A stretch of DNA of 64,000 nt from Paractinoplanes durhamensis. Its GTDB lineage: Bacteria; Actinomycetota; Actinomycetes; Mycobacteriales; Micromonosporaceae. A program made the translations under genes and the position numbers. The stretch lies in assembly GCF_016862175.1 (NCBI RefSeq), contig NZ_BOML01000021.1, forward strand, positions 62,001-126,000. The letters run 5' to 3'. The number at the start of each line of letters is the position of its first letter. Positions within the stretch are counted from its first letter, which is position 1. This document shows, piece after piece, positions 25,587 to 34,123 of this stretch. The notes under the pieces were generated by a model that did no database searches, had not been told where the DNA came from, and saw only the letters and a program-made list of their open reading frames with translations.

Positions 25587-26698
25587 GCCGGGTGCCGATC
25601 CTGCTGGTGTTTCTGCTGGTGGTCGCGCCGACCGCGTGGCACGGCTGGCCGGACACCGCCGGCGGCAACCTGCTGACCGCCGGCCTGATCGCGGCGGGCC
25701 TGAGCCTGTGGTGGTGGCGCACGCACCCGCGGACGGTGGCGCTCGCCGGCGGCACGTTCTGGCTGGCGGCCGCGGCACTCGGCGGGTACGGCTGGTTCCC
25801 CGACCTCGCGTTCGTCCTGATGGCGCTGCTGTCCACGGTGGCCGCGCTGGGCTTCCGCAGCTACTGGACCGGCGCCTGCCTGGCCGGTTATCTCGTCGTC
25901 CTGTTCACCGTGCTGCACCTGGTCACCGGCGAGAGCAACCCGGTCCCGCTGATCATCTTCGGGGTGCCCGGCTTCTTCGCCGGCACCGTGCTGCGGCTGC
26001 GGCGGGAGACGGCCGAGCAGCTCGCCGAGCGCAACCGGGAGCTGGAGGAGGAGCGCGAGCTCTTCACCGACCTCGCCCTGCGGCACGAGCGGGCCCGGAT
26101 CGCCGCCGAGCTGCACGACATCATCGGCCACGCGATCAGCGTGATGATCATCCAGGCGGCGGCCGGGCAGCGGCTCGTCGACCGCGACCCGGAGCGGGCC
26201 CGGCAGGCGTTCGAGGCGATCGCCGAGTCGGCCCGGCAGGGACGCGGCGACCTGCAGCGCCTGGTCGATCTGCTCGGCGGCACCGAGGTCGGCGGGCCGG
26301 ATCTCGCCCTGATCGACGAGGTGGTGACCCGGGCCGCCCGCAGCGGTCTCGACGTGTCCTGCCGCTTCGAGGGTTCCCGCGACGGGGTGGCCGCGCCGGT
26401 CGCCCACCTCGCCTTCCGCGTCGTGCAGGAAAGCCTGACCAACGCGCTGCGGCACGCCCCGGGCTCGGCGGTGCGGGTCACGGTGAGCGGTGCCGAGCGA
26501 GTTCTTACCGTACGCGTGGAGAACGACCCCGCCGGACCGGACCGTTCCGGCCTGCCGGGCACCGGGCGCGGCCTGACCGGGCTGCGTGAACGGATCCAGG
26601 AGCAGGGTGGTCAGCTGGCCGCCGGCCCGACCGGGGACGGCGGCTGGCTGGTGCGGGCCAGGCTGACCGCTACTGCAAACCCGTCCGGACCGACGTGA
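25583..26698 (+). CDS. Sensor histidine kinase, HisKA_3 family
   Basis: A 371-residue kinase with about five to six membrane helices (residues 1-140). A coiled linker RRETAEQLAERNRELEEERE follows, then the dimerisation/phospho-acceptor segment ERARIAAELHDIIGHAIS with the conserved His. The ATPase domain has N box QESLTNALRHA and G box GTGRGLTGLRERI. It is the catalytically complete kinase of the operon and the likely phosphodonor of the divergent NarL-type regulator. The start is GTG 25583, in a GTGA overlap with the pseudokinase stop. Its 3' end overlaps the convergent CoA-binding gene by 29 bp. Confidence 0.94.
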   Translation: MSRVPILLVFLLVVAPTAWHGWPDTAGGNLLTAGLIAAGLSLWWWRTHPRTVALAGGTFWLAAAALGGYGWFPDLAFVLMALLSTVAALGFRSYWTGACLAGYLVVLFTVLHLVTGESNPVPLIIFGVPGFFAGTVLRLRRETAEQLAERNRELEEERELFTDLALRHERARIAAELHDIIGHAISVMIIQAAAGQRLVDRDPERARQAFEAIAESARQGRGDLQRLVDLLGGTEVGGPDLALIDEVVTRAARSGLDVSCRFEGSRDGVAAPVAHLAFRVVQESLTNALRHAPGSAVRVTVSGAERVLTVRVENDPAGPDRSGLPGTGRGLTGLRERIQEQGGQLAAGPTGDGGWLVRARLTATANPSGPT

Positions 26699-27143
26699 TG
26701 CGGTGGGTGTTGAAGCCCAGCCAGTGCATCCGGCCCACGTAGCGGGCGTGCTCGATCTTGAGGCAGCGGTCCATGACCACGGTCAGGCCGCCCTCCTCGG
26801 CGATCCGCGCGCCCTCGGCGTTGATCACGCCGAACTGGGTCCACAGCGTGCCGGCCCCGATCGCCACCGCCTCCCGGGCGATCTCCGGCAGCGCGCTCGG
26901 CGCCCGGAAGACGTTGACCACGTCGACCGGCACCGGCACGTCGCGCAGGCTCGGGTAGCTGGTCTCGCCGAGGATCTCCGGCTCCCGCGGGTTGACCGGG
27001 ACGACCTGATAGCCGTGCCGCTTCAGGTAGTACCCGACGAAGTAGCTGGCCCGCAGCGGATTGTTGGACAGGCCGACGATCGCGATGGTCCGGGCGTTGT
27101 GCAGCACCCGCTGGATGTCGGTCACGTCCTGGTATCGCGTCAT
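26670..27143 (-). CDS. CoA-binding domain protein (YccU type)
   Basis: A 157-residue Rossmann-fold protein. TIAIVGLSNNPLRASYFVGY forms the nucleotide-binding turn, followed by GYQVVPVNPREPEILGE and DVVNVFRAPSALPEI. The end contains VMDRCLKIEHAR. Members bind coenzyme A and are of unknown role; some relatives accompany methionine or acyl-CoA metabolism. Its ATG overlaps the stop of metY by 4 bp, so it is the last gene of the metX-metY operon and probably contributes to sulfur amino-acid metabolism in an undefined way. Confidence 0.9.
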   Translation of the reverse strand: MTRYQDVTDIQRVLHNARTIAIVGLSNNPLRASYFVGYYLKRHGYQVVPVNPREPEILGETSYPSLRDVPVPVDVVNVFRAPSALPEIAREAVAIGAGTLWTQFGVINAEGARIAEEGGLTVVMDRCLKIEHARYVGRMHWLGFNTHRITSVRTGLQ

Positions 27144-28447
27144 TTCGCTGCCACCCCCGCCAGGGCCTTCTCCAGGTCCCAGATCAGATCCTCCACCGAT
27201 TCGGTGCCGACCGACAACCGGACCGTCCCCGGGCCGACCCCGGCCGCCCGCAGCTCCTCCTCGCTGAGCTGGCGGTGGGTCGTGCTGGCCGGGTGGATGA
27301 TCAGGCTCTTGGCGTCGCCGATGTTGGCCAGGTGCGACCAGAGCGTGACGTTGCGGATCAGGTCCTGCCCGGCGTCGCGGCCGCCGTCGAGGTCGAACGA
27401 GAAGACCGCGCCCGCCCCGAGCGGCAGGTATTTCTCCACCAGCGGCCGGTAGCCGCTGGACGGCAGGCCCGGATAGCCCACCCGGGTCACCAGCGGGTGC
27501 GACTCGAGGAACGCCGCGACCTTTCCGGCGTTCTGGACGTGGCGTTCCATCCGCAGCGACAGCGTCTCCAGGCCCTGCAGGAACAGGAACGCGTTCAGCG
27601 GGGCCAGGGTGCCACCGAGGTCGCGCAGCGTCTCGGCGCGCAACTTCATCAGGTACCCGTACGTTCCGAAGGTCTCGTGGAACTGCAGGCCGTGATAGGC
27701 GGGCGACGGGTCGGCGATCACCGGGAAGCGGCCGTTCGACCAGTTGAACGTGCCGGCCTCGACCACCACGCCGCCGATGCTCGTGCCGTGCCCGCCGATG
27801 AACTTGGTCGCCGAGTGGATGACGATGTCGGCGCCCCACTCGATCGGGCGGCACAGGTACGGCGTCGCGAACGTGTTGTCGACGATCAGCGGCAGGTCGT
27901 GCTGGTGCGCGATGCCGGCGATCGTCTCGATGTCCAGCACGTTGCCGCCGGGATTGCCGATCGTCTCGCCGAAGAACGCCTTCGTGGTCGGCCGGACCGC
28001 CTTGCGCCACTCCTCCGGGTCGTCCGGATCGACCCAGGTCAGCTCGACGGTCATCTTGCGCAGCAGGTGCTTGAGCTGGTTGACCGTGCCGCCGTAGAGC
28101 GCCGACGACGCGACCACGTGGTCGCCCGGCTCGAGCAGCGTGAACAGCGCCGCCGCCTGGGCCGCGATGCCGCTCGCGAAGGCCACCCCGCCGGAGCCGC
28201 CCTCCAGGTTGGCCACCCGCTCCTCGAAGACCGCCACGGTCGGGTTCATGATCCGCGAGTACGTGTTGCCGTACTCCTGGAGGTTGAAGTAGGCCGCCGC
28301 CGACTCCGGATCCTCGAACACGTAGCTGGTGGTCTGGAAGATCGGCACGGCGCGGGCGCCGGTGTTCGGTTCGGGTCGCTGGCCGGCGTGCAGCTGGCGG
28401 GTCTCGAACCCGAAGTCGTGCTCTTCCTCGTTGCGATAGGTGCTCAT
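27140..28447 (-). CDS. metY: O-acetylhomoserine sulfhydrylase
   Basis: A 435-residue PLP enzyme of the Cys/Met metabolism family. It makes homocysteine (or methionine) from O-acetylhomoserine and sulfide (or methanethiol). The N-terminal GFETRQLHAGQRPEPNTGAR is characteristic of this branch. The PLP-binding lysine is in HSATKFIGGHGTS, YSRIMNPTVAVFEER forms the cofactor-phosphate region, and VDNTFATPYLCRP carries the Asp. The ATG at 28447 overlaps the metX stop, and the length matches MetY rather than the shorter MetB/MetC. With metX it supplies the direct sulfhydrylation route to methionine. Confidence 0.96.
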   Translation of the reverse strand: MSTYRNEEEHDFGFETRQLHAGQRPEPNTGARAVPIFQTTSYVFEDPESAAAYFNLQEYGNTYSRIMNPTVAVFEERVANLEGGSGGVAFASGIAAQAAALFTLLEPGDHVVASSALYGGTVNQLKHLLRKMTVELTWVDPDDPEEWRKAVRPTTKAFFGETIGNPGGNVLDIETIAGIAHQHDLPLIVDNTFATPYLCRPIEWGADIVIHSATKFIGGHGTSIGGVVVEAGTFNWSNGRFPVIADPSPAYHGLQFHETFGTYGYLMKLRAETLRDLGGTLAPLNAFLFLQGLETLSLRMERHVQNAGKVAAFLESHPLVTRVGYPGLPSSGYRPLVEKYLPLGAGAVFSFDLDGGRDAGQDLIRNVTLWSHLANIGDAKSLIIHPASTTHRQLSEEELRAAGVGPGTVRLSVGTESVEDLIWDLEKALAGVAAK

Positions 28448-29640
28448 GCTCTTCCCAGGAACTGGCGGACGATGGGGGTCTGCCGGGCTTCTTCCAACAG
28501 GAAACAGTCGTGGCCGTAGGGCGCGTCGATCAGGTGGAAGTCGACCGGCTTGCCGGTCTCCCGCAGGGCCTGCTCGATCTCGATCGACGCGGCCGGCGGG
28601 TAGAGCCAGTCCGAGCTGAACGCGATCAGCAGGGTCCGCGCCTCGACCCCGGCGAGCGCCTCGGCGAGCGTGCCGCCGTGCTGGCGGGCCAGGTCGAAGT
28701 AGGTCAGCGCCCGGGACAGCCGCAGATAGGTGTTGGCGTCGAAGCGCCGCACGAACGAGTCGGCCTGGTGGTCGAGGTAGCTCTCGATCTCGAACTCGGG
28801 CACCCCGATCGTGTACCGCACGTCGTCGGCGGACTGCAGCCGGCGGCCGAACCGCTCGCCGAGCGCGGGCGCCGACAGGTAGGTGACGTGCCCGACCATC
28901 CGGGCCACCCCCATGCCGGACTCGGGGGCCCGGCCGGTGCCGTAGTAGTCGCCGCCCTGCCAGGCCGGGTCGCGGGTGATCGCCTCGCGGGCGATCGCGT
29001 TCCAGGCCACCCCCTGGGTGTGCAGGGCGTGGGTGGAGGCGATCACCACGATCGAGTCCACCTGTTCGGGGTACATGACCGCCCACTGCAGCGCCTGCAT
29101 CCCGCCCAGCGAACCACCGGCGACGGCGGCCAGCCGCTCGATGCCGAGTTCGTCGAGGAAGGCGCGCTCGCAGCGGACCATGTCGGCGACGGTGACGACC
29201 GGGAAGTCCGACCCGTACGCCCGGCCGGTGTCCGGGTTGATCGAGGACGGGCCGGTGGTGCCGCGGCAGCCGCCCAGCAGGTTGGTGGAAATGACGAAAT
29301 AGTGGTCGGTGTCGAACGCCTTGCCCGGCCCGATCATCCCGTCCCACCAGCCCAGGGCCTTGCCGGCGGCACCGTCGCGGCGCTCGGCGGCGAACCCGTC
29401 CCGGGTGCTCGCGGCCGGAGCTGTGCCCGAAAGACCGGCCGCATGGGCGTCGCCGCTGAGCGCGTGGCAGACCAGAATGGCGTTGTCACGCTCGGGGGAA
29501 AGAGTGCCGTAGGTTTCGTAGGCCACCCGGACAGCGCGCAGCTCGCGCCCGCAGTCGAGCGGCAGCGATGCCGGCAGGTCGAGAAACTGGGTGTCGACGC
29601 TGCCGACCGAGTCGGCCGGAAGTGTCGAGGGTGACGCCAT
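28444..29640 (-). CDS. metX: Homoserine O-acetyltransferase
   Basis: A 398-residue alpha/beta-hydrolase-fold acyltransferase that acetylates L-homoserine with acetyl-CoA (some relatives use succinyl-CoA). Family motifs are VCHALSGDAHAAG, NLLGGCRGTTGPSSINP, the nucleophile elbow GGSLGGMQALQW and a C-terminal PYGHDCFLLE with the catalytic His. It opens a three-gene operon (metX-metY-CoA-binding) with 4-bp overlaps throughout. There is almost no room for a leader: TATCAT (minus strand, 29653-29648) lies 7 nt before the ATG, so the message may be leaderless, and no riboswitch fits in the short divergent spacer. Confidence 0.96.
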   Translation of the reverse strand: MASPSTLPADSVGSVDTQFLDLPASLPLDCGRELRAVRVAYETYGTLSPERDNAILVCHALSGDAHAAGLSGTAPAASTRDGFAAERRDGAAGKALGWWDGMIGPGKAFDTDHYFVISTNLLGGCRGTTGPSSINPDTGRAYGSDFPVVTVADMVRCERAFLDELGIERLAAVAGGSLGGMQALQWAVMYPEQVDSIVVIASTHALHTQGVAWNAIAREAITRDPAWQGGDYYGTGRAPESGMGVARMVGHVTYLSAPALGERFGRRLQSADDVRYTIGVPEFEIESYLDHQADSFVRRFDANTYLRLSRALTYFDLARQHGGTLAEALAGVEARTLLIAFSSDWLYPPAASIEIEQALRETGKPVDFHLIDAPYGHDCFLLEEARQTPIVRQFLGRA

Positions 29641-29681
29641 GCGGGGGATGATAGCTAGGCGGCGTCTGCGCAGGCCAGTAT

Positions 29682-29706
29682 GTTTGGCGATATCCCCTAT
29701 GGGTTT
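29682..29706 (+). promoter_or_regulatory. SigB-like stress promoter for the OsmC gene
   Basis: GTTT (29682-29685), a 15-nt spacer and GGGTTT (29701-29706) match the GTTT-N14-17-GGGTAT pattern of actinobacterial SigB/SigF-group promoters with one change. A GAAAGGGA ribosome site and ATG 29737 follow. TATCCC/GGGATA arms (29691-29696 and 29710-29715) overlap it. Confidence 0.45.
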
Positions 29707-29736
29707 ACTGGGATAAATGGGCGAAAGGGAGCGATC

Positions 29737-30285
29737 ATGACGACCGTGGACAACGGCGTGAACGTGCAGGCACTGCTGGATGCGCGCGAGGTCCTCAAGG
29801 GCGCGCCGGAGGCGGCCCAGTTCACCTGGCGGGCATCGTCCAAATGGCAGAACGGTGTGCACAGCACCGCGACCGTGGAGAAGTTCTTCGGCCTCGGGGC
29901 GGAGCAGACCCACAAGACCGCGTCGACCTTCTCGGCCGACCACCCGGCGGTCTTCGCCGCCGAGGACAACGGCATCACCCCGATCGAGTACCTTCTGGTC
30001 GGCCTGGCCAGCTGCCTGACCGCCGGGGTGGCCTCGGTCGCGCAGAACCGCGGCATCCAGCTGCGCTCGATCGAGTCCACCGTCGAGGGCAACCACGACA
30101 TCCGGGGCATTCTCGGCGCCGACAGCGACGTCCGGAACGGCTACAACGACATCAAGGTGACCTTCAACATCGACGCCGACGCGTCGAAGGAGGAGATCGA
30201 GGCCCTGGTCGCGCAGTCGCAGAAGCGCTCGGCGGTCTACGACGCCCTGAGCAACCCGACCGACATCACGGTCGAAGTAGCCTGA
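29737..30285 (+). CDS. OsmC family peroxide-resistance protein
   Basis: A 182-residue OsmC-fold protein, which in characterised members reduces organic hydroperoxides through two cysteines. The first Cys is in EYLLVGLASCLTAGVASVA. The usual second one is replaced: the equivalent segment reads KRSAVYDALSNP. A single-Cys OsmC subgroup is therefore likely, and peroxidase activity is uncertain. The ATG at 29737 has GAAAGGGA upstream. The promoter resembles the stress sigma type, in line with an oxidative or osmotic stress role. The FMO-like gene follows 31 bp downstream. Confidence 0.92.
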   Translation: MTTVDNGVNVQALLDAREVLKGAPEAAQFTWRASSKWQNGVHSTATVEKFFGLGAEQTHKTASTFSADHPAVFAAEDNGITPIEYLLVGLASCLTAGVASVAQNRGIQLRSIESTVEGNHDIRGILGADSDVRNGYNDIKVTFNIDADASKEEIEALVAQSQKRSAVYDALSNPTDITVEVA

Positions 30286-30316
30286 GGCGGGCTGTCGAGC
30301 AAGGGCGGGCCGAACC

Positions 30317-31531
30317 ATCGAACGCGTCACCACGGTAGTCATCGGCGCCGGGCATGCCGGCCTGGCCGCCAGCCGCTTCCTCACCGAGCATGGGGTCGAC
30401 CATGTCGTGCTCGAGCGCGGCGAGGTGGCCAACTCGTGGCGGCGCGAACGCTGGGATTCGCTGCGCCTGCTCACGCCCAACTGGCTGAGTCGCCTGCCGG
30501 GTCTGGACTACGACGGTCCCGACCCGGACGGGTTCATGACGACGGGCGAGGTGGTCGAGTTCATCGAGCGCTTCGCCCGGGTCGCCGCGGCGCCGGTGCG
30601 CGCCGGCGTCGAGGTCACCGCGGTGCGGCCGGCCGACGACGGTTACCACGTCGCCACCGACCGGGGTGATCTCCATTGCCGGGCGCTCGTGCTGGCCAGC
30701 GGCGCCTGCAACCTGGCCACCGTGCCCGCCCTGGCGGCCGGCGTGCCGCCGGAGGTGCACCAGCTGACCCCGCTCGGCTATCGCGGTCCCGGCCAGCTGC
30801 CCGACGGCGGCGTGCTGGTCGTCGGGGCGTCCGCGACCGGCGTGCAGCTGGCCGCCGAGCTGCGGCGGTCGGGCCGGCCGGTGACCCTGTCGGTCGGCGA
30901 GCACGTGCGGCTGCCGCGCGTCTACCGCGGCCGCGACGTGCACTGGTGGATGCACGAGTCCGGCGTGTGGGACCAGCGCTGGGACGAGATCGACGACCTC
31001 GACCGGGCTCGCCGGCTGCCCTCGCCGCAGCTGGTCGGCACCCCCGAGCGCGGCACCCTCGACCTCAACGCGCTGACCGCGCTGGGTATCGAGCTGGTCG
31101 GCCGGTTCGCCGCGGTCCGGGACGGCACCGCCCTGTTCTCCGGCGGCCTGCGCAACGTGTGCGCGCTGGCCGACCTGAAGATGAACCGCCTGCTGGCCAC
31201 GTTCGACGAGTGGGCCCTGGGCGCCGACGTGGGCCCGTCGGAGGAGTTCGCGCCGACCGCGGTCGCCAGGGCGACCCGCCTGAAGCTCGACCTGCGCGGC
31301 GGCGAGTTCAGCACGGTCATCTGGGCGACCGGCTTCCGCCCCGACTACCGCTGGCTGGACGTGCCGGTGGTCGACCCGAAGGGCCGGCTGCGCCACGACG
31401 GCGGCGTGGTCGACGCCCCCGGCCTCTACGCCCTGGGCCTGCCGATGCTGCGCCGCCGCCGCTCGTCCTTCATCAACGGCATCGAGGACGACGCCCGCGC
31501 CGTGATCGACCACCTGGCCCGGAAGCTGTAG
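30317..31531 (+). CDS. FAD-dependent monooxygenase-like oxidoreductase, apparent ATC start
   Basis: A flavin-containing monooxygenase-type protein of 404 residues if counted from ATC 30317. The FAD motif VVIGAGHAGLAASRFL needs this upstream start. The frame is open from a TAG at 30278, and between that stop and the motif there is no ATG, GTG or TTG. Homologous proteins begin M-E-R-V-x-T-V-V-I-G, and here IERVTTVVIG stands at ATC, with GCGGG 7 nt before it. The first canonical codon is GTG 30407, which would delete the FAD fold. The NADPH motif VLVVGASATGVQLAAEL and the C-terminal ATGFRPDYRWL are present. Substrate unknown. Confidence 0.87.
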   Translation: MERVTTVVIGAGHAGLAASRFLTEHGVDHVVLERGEVANSWRRERWDSLRLLTPNWLSRLPGLDYDGPDPDGFMTTGEVVEFIERFARVAAAPVRAGVEVTAVRPADDGYHVATDRGDLHCRALVLASGACNLATVPALAAGVPPEVHQLTPLGYRGPGQLPDGGVLVVGASATGVQLAAELRRSGRPVTLSVGEHVRLPRVYRGRDVHWWMHESGVWDQRWDEIDDLDRARRLPSPQLVGTPERGTLDLNALTALGIELVGRFAAVRDGTALFSGGLRNVCALADLKMNRLLATFDEWALGADVGPSEEFAPTAVARATRLKLDLRGGEFSTVIWATGFRPDYRWLDVPVVDPKGRLRHDGGVVDAPGLYALGLPMLRRRRSSFINGIEDDARAVIDHLARKL

Positions 31532-31536
31532 CGACG

Positions 31537-32307
31537 CTAACGGACGTGTCCGGTGAGGAGCATCCGCTCGGCCACTCCCAGCACCGTGTCGCTCAGCTTG
31601 CCGAGCGCCGCCAGCAGGATGATCGCGAGCAGCATCACGTCGGTGCGGCCGGTGTTCTGGCTGTCGATCAGCAGGAAACCCAGGCCCATCGACGACGCGA
31701 TCAGCTCGGCCGCGACCAGGAACAGCCAGCCCTGGGCCAGGCCCAGCCGCAGGCCGGAGACGATCGCCGGGGTGGCCGCCGGGAACAGCACGGTGCCGAG
31801 CAGCCGGACGCCGGACCGGCCGTAGGCGTGGCCCACCTCGACCAGGTGCGGGTCGATGTGGGCGACGGCGCTCGACACCGTCGTGTAGACCGGGAAGAAC
31901 GCGCCGATCGCCACCAGCACGATCTTCGGGGTCTCGCCGATGCCGAGCCAGAGCAGCAGCAGCGGCACCCAGGCCAGCGACGGCACCGCGCGGATCGCCT
32001 GCACGGTCGGCGAGAGCAGCGCGCGGGCCGGGCGGGACAGCCCGACCAGCCCGCCCAGCGCCAGGCCGAGCGCCGAGCCCGCGGCGAAGCCGATCAGCAC
32101 CCGCTGGGTGCTGATCGCCACGTGATGCCACAGCTCGCCCCGGCCGATCAGCTCGCCGACCGCGGACAGGACGTCGGCCGGCGGGGGCAGCTGCGCCCGC
32201 GAGTAGACCCCGGCCGACGCCGCCCACTGCCAGGCGAGCACGAGCAGCAGCGGCAGGATCAACCCCACCGCCCAGACCGGCGATCGCCGGCCCGGGGTCA
32301 GCCTCAC
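31537..32307 (-). CDS. ABC transporter permease, SsuC/TauC type
   Basis: A 256-residue inner-membrane permease with about six helices, opening VWAVGLILPLLLVLAWQWAA. The EAA-like cytoplasmic loop is HLVEVGHAYGRSGVRLLGTV, which docks the ATPase. It belongs to the aliphatic sulfonate/taurine/nitrate family. The start is GTG 32307, whose GTGA overlaps the stop of the binding-protein gene. It is the last gene of a three-gene unit (ATPase, binding protein, permease). The gene is convergent with the monooxygenase gene at 5 bp. Confidence 0.93.
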   Translation of the reverse strand: MRLTPGRRSPVWAVGLILPLLLVLAWQWAASAGVYSRAQLPPPADVLSAVGELIGRGELWHHVAISTQRVLIGFAAGSALGLALGGLVGLSRPARALLSPTVQAIRAVPSLAWVPLLLLWLGIGETPKIVLVAIGAFFPVYTTVSSAVAHIDPHLVEVGHAYGRSGVRLLGTVLFPAATPAIVSGLRLGLAQGWLFLVAAELIASSMGLGFLLIDSQNTGRTDVMLLAIILLAALGKLSDTVLGVAERMLLTGHVR

Positions 32308-33299
32308 GGATTGGCCCGCGCGGTCGCGAACTTCGGCTCGAACAGCGTCTCGATCGCGGTGCGGGCGTCCTGCTCGGACTTCACGTTCGCGTCGGCGACC
32401 AGCACCGGGAGGATCTTCTCGAAGACCGCGCGTTGGGCCGCGCCCGGCACCGGGTCGATGTCCAGCTTGGTGCGCTGGGTGAGGACCAGCTTCGCCACCT
32501 CGGGGGAGATCTTCGCCTCCCGCGCGTACAGCGCCACCGCGTCGGCCGGATTGTCCGAGATCCACTTGCGGGCCCGCTCGTAGGAGTTCACCACCGCCTG
32601 CACCACGTCCGGGTGAGCGGTGGCAAATTCTTCCCGGGCATTGAGTACGCCGTAGGAGTTGAACGCGACGTTGCGGTAGATCAGCTTCGACCCGGCCTCG
32701 AGCTCGCTCTGCGCCATCAGCGGGTCGAGCCCGGACCAGGCGTCGACCTGCCCGCGTTCGAGGGCGGTCCGGCCGTCGGCGTGCTGGAGGTTGACCACGG
32801 TCACGTCGGCCGGCTTGAGCCCGGCCTGGTCGAGCGCCTGGAGCAGGAAGAAGTAGGGGTCGGTGCCCTTGGTCGCGGCGATCCGCCTACCCCGCAACCC
32901 GGCCACCGAGGTGATCGCCGAGCTCTTCGGCACCACGATCGCCGCCCACTCCGGCTGGCTGAAGACGTCGATGGTCCGGATCGACGACCCGTTCGCCCGG
33001 GCCACCAGGGCGGCCGCGCCCGCGGTCGAGCCGATGTCGAGGGCGTTGCCGCGCAGGCCCTCGTTGGCCTTGTTGCTGCCGGCCGAGAGCTGCCAGCTGA
33101 CCGTCACGCCCTTGGCGGCGAGGTCGGTCTCCAGCCACTTCTGCTCGTGCAGCACCAGGCTGGCCGGGTTGTAGTAGGCGTAGTCCAGCCGCAGCGCGAC
33201 CTCAGCCTTTTTGCTGGCCGGCGTGTCCTCGCCCTGCACACAGCCGGCCAGCAGCGCCGAGACGGCCGTCACCGCGATGGCGAAGCGGGTGATCCGCAT
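32304..33299 (-). CDS. ABC transporter substrate-binding lipoprotein, SsuA type
   Basis: A 331-residue lipoprotein. The signal sequence ITRFAIAVTAVSALLAGC ends in a lipobox with Cys, then a Ser/Ala/Lys-rich linker. The body matches sulfonate/nitrate/taurine binding proteins: LRLDYAYYNPASLVLHEQKW, then RRIAATKGTDPYFFLLQAL and VDAWSGLDPLMAQ. Start 33299 is chosen because AAGGGA lies 6 nt upstream; an in-frame ATG at 33314 overlaps the ATPase stop but has a poorer ribosome site. The ligand may be an alkanesulfonate, but specificity in this family is not readable by eye. Confidence 0.92.
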   Translation of the reverse strand: MRITRFAIAVTAVSALLAGCVQGEDTPASKKAEVALRLDYAYYNPASLVLHEQKWLETDLAAKGVTVSWQLSAGSNKANEGLRGNALDIGSTAGAAALVARANGSSIRTIDVFSQPEWAAIVVPKSSAITSVAGLRGRRIAATKGTDPYFFLLQALDQAGLKPADVTVVNLQHADGRTALERGQVDAWSGLDPLMAQSELEAGSKLIYRNVAFNSYGVLNAREEFATAHPDVVQAVVNSYERARKWISDNPADAVALYAREAKISPEVAKLVLTQRTKLDIDPVPGAAQRAVFEKILPVLVADANVKSEQDARTAIETLFEPKFATARANP

Positions 33300-33310
33300 A
33301 GGTCTTCCCT

Positions 33311-34123
33311 TCATCGTTCCGGAACGCCGACGCCCAGCTCGGCCAGCAGGGCGACACGCAGGGCGGCCAGCTCGGCGTCGCCCCGATCGCGGGGGCGGGC
33401 CCCGGGCACCGCCTGGATCAGCCGGACCGTGGCCGGGCCGTCCGGGGTGGACCCGGGCGCGCCGAGCAGCACGATCCGGTCGGCGAGGTGCAGCGCCTCG
33501 TCGACGTCGTGGGTGACCATCAGGACCGTGGTCCCGGCGGCGCTCCGCACCTCGGCCAGCAGGTCCTGCATGCGCAGGCGGGTGAGCGCGTCGAGGGCGG
33601 CGAACGGCTCGTCGAGCAGCAGGACGCCGGGCCGGCGGGCGAGCGCACGGGCGAGCGCGGTCCGCTGGGCCATGCCGCCGGAGACCTGCCGCGGGCGGTG
33701 CCGGGCGAACTCGGTGAGGCCGACCACGCCGAGCCAGTGCGCGACCTCCTGCCGGGCGCGCGGGCCGGTCACGTCGCGGGGCAGGCCGTACGCGACGTTG
33801 CGTTCGAGGGTGCGCCAGGGCATCAGCCGCGGCTCCTGGAAGACGACCGCGCAGCGCGGCTCGATCCCGCGCACCGGCCGGCCGTCGACCAGCACGGTGC
33901 CGGCGGTCGGCGTGTCCAGCCCGCAGGCCAGGCGCAGCAGCGTCGACTTGCCGCAGCCGGACGGGCCGAGCAGCGCGACCACCTCGCCGGCCGCGACGCT
34001 CAGCCGCACGTCGCCCAGCACCGCACGACGCCGCCCACCGGTGGTGAAGTCCCGGCCCACGCCGGCGATCTCCAGCGATACCGCACCGGTTCGCGCGGGC
34101 ATCGATGTATCGACATCGATCAT
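33311..34123 (-). CDS. ABC transporter ATPase, SsuB type
   Basis: A 270-residue ATPase with Walker A LLGPSGCGKSTLL, signature SGGMAQRTALARALA, Walker B VLLLDEPFAALD and switch His in VTHDVDEALHLAD. PRLMPWRTLERNVAYGL is the Q-loop region typical of the sulfonate/taurine branch. The start at ATG 34123 is chosen because TATAGT (minus strand, 34136-34131) lies 7 nt before it, indicating a leaderless message. A later ATG at 34102 has no ribosome site. It heads the transporter unit. Confidence 0.93.
   Translation of the reverse strand: MIDVDTSMPARTGAVSLEIAGVGRDFTTGGRRRAVLGDVRLSVAAGEVVALLGPSGCGKSTLLRLACGLDTPTAGTVLVDGRPVRGIEPRCAVVFQEPRLMPWRTLERNVAYGLPRDVTGPRARQEVAHWLGVVGLTEFARHRPRQVSGGMAQRTALARALARRPGVLLLDEPFAALDALTRLRMQDLLAEVRSAAGTTVLMVTHDVDEALHLADRIVLLGAPGSTPDGPATVRLIQAVPGARPRDRGDAELAALRVALLAELGVGVPER

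Noticed and set aside
29641-29736. Possible SAM riboswitch before metX.
   Set aside because: The divergent spacer is under 100 bp and shared with the OsmC promoter; no S-box or SAM-IV-like helices could be drawn, and a -10 box lies 7 nt before the metX start.
28451-30480. Long N-terminal extension of metX reading antisense through the OsmC gene.
   Set aside because: MetX length is normal from ATG 29640, and the plus-strand OsmC gene has its own promoter, ribosome site and family motifs.
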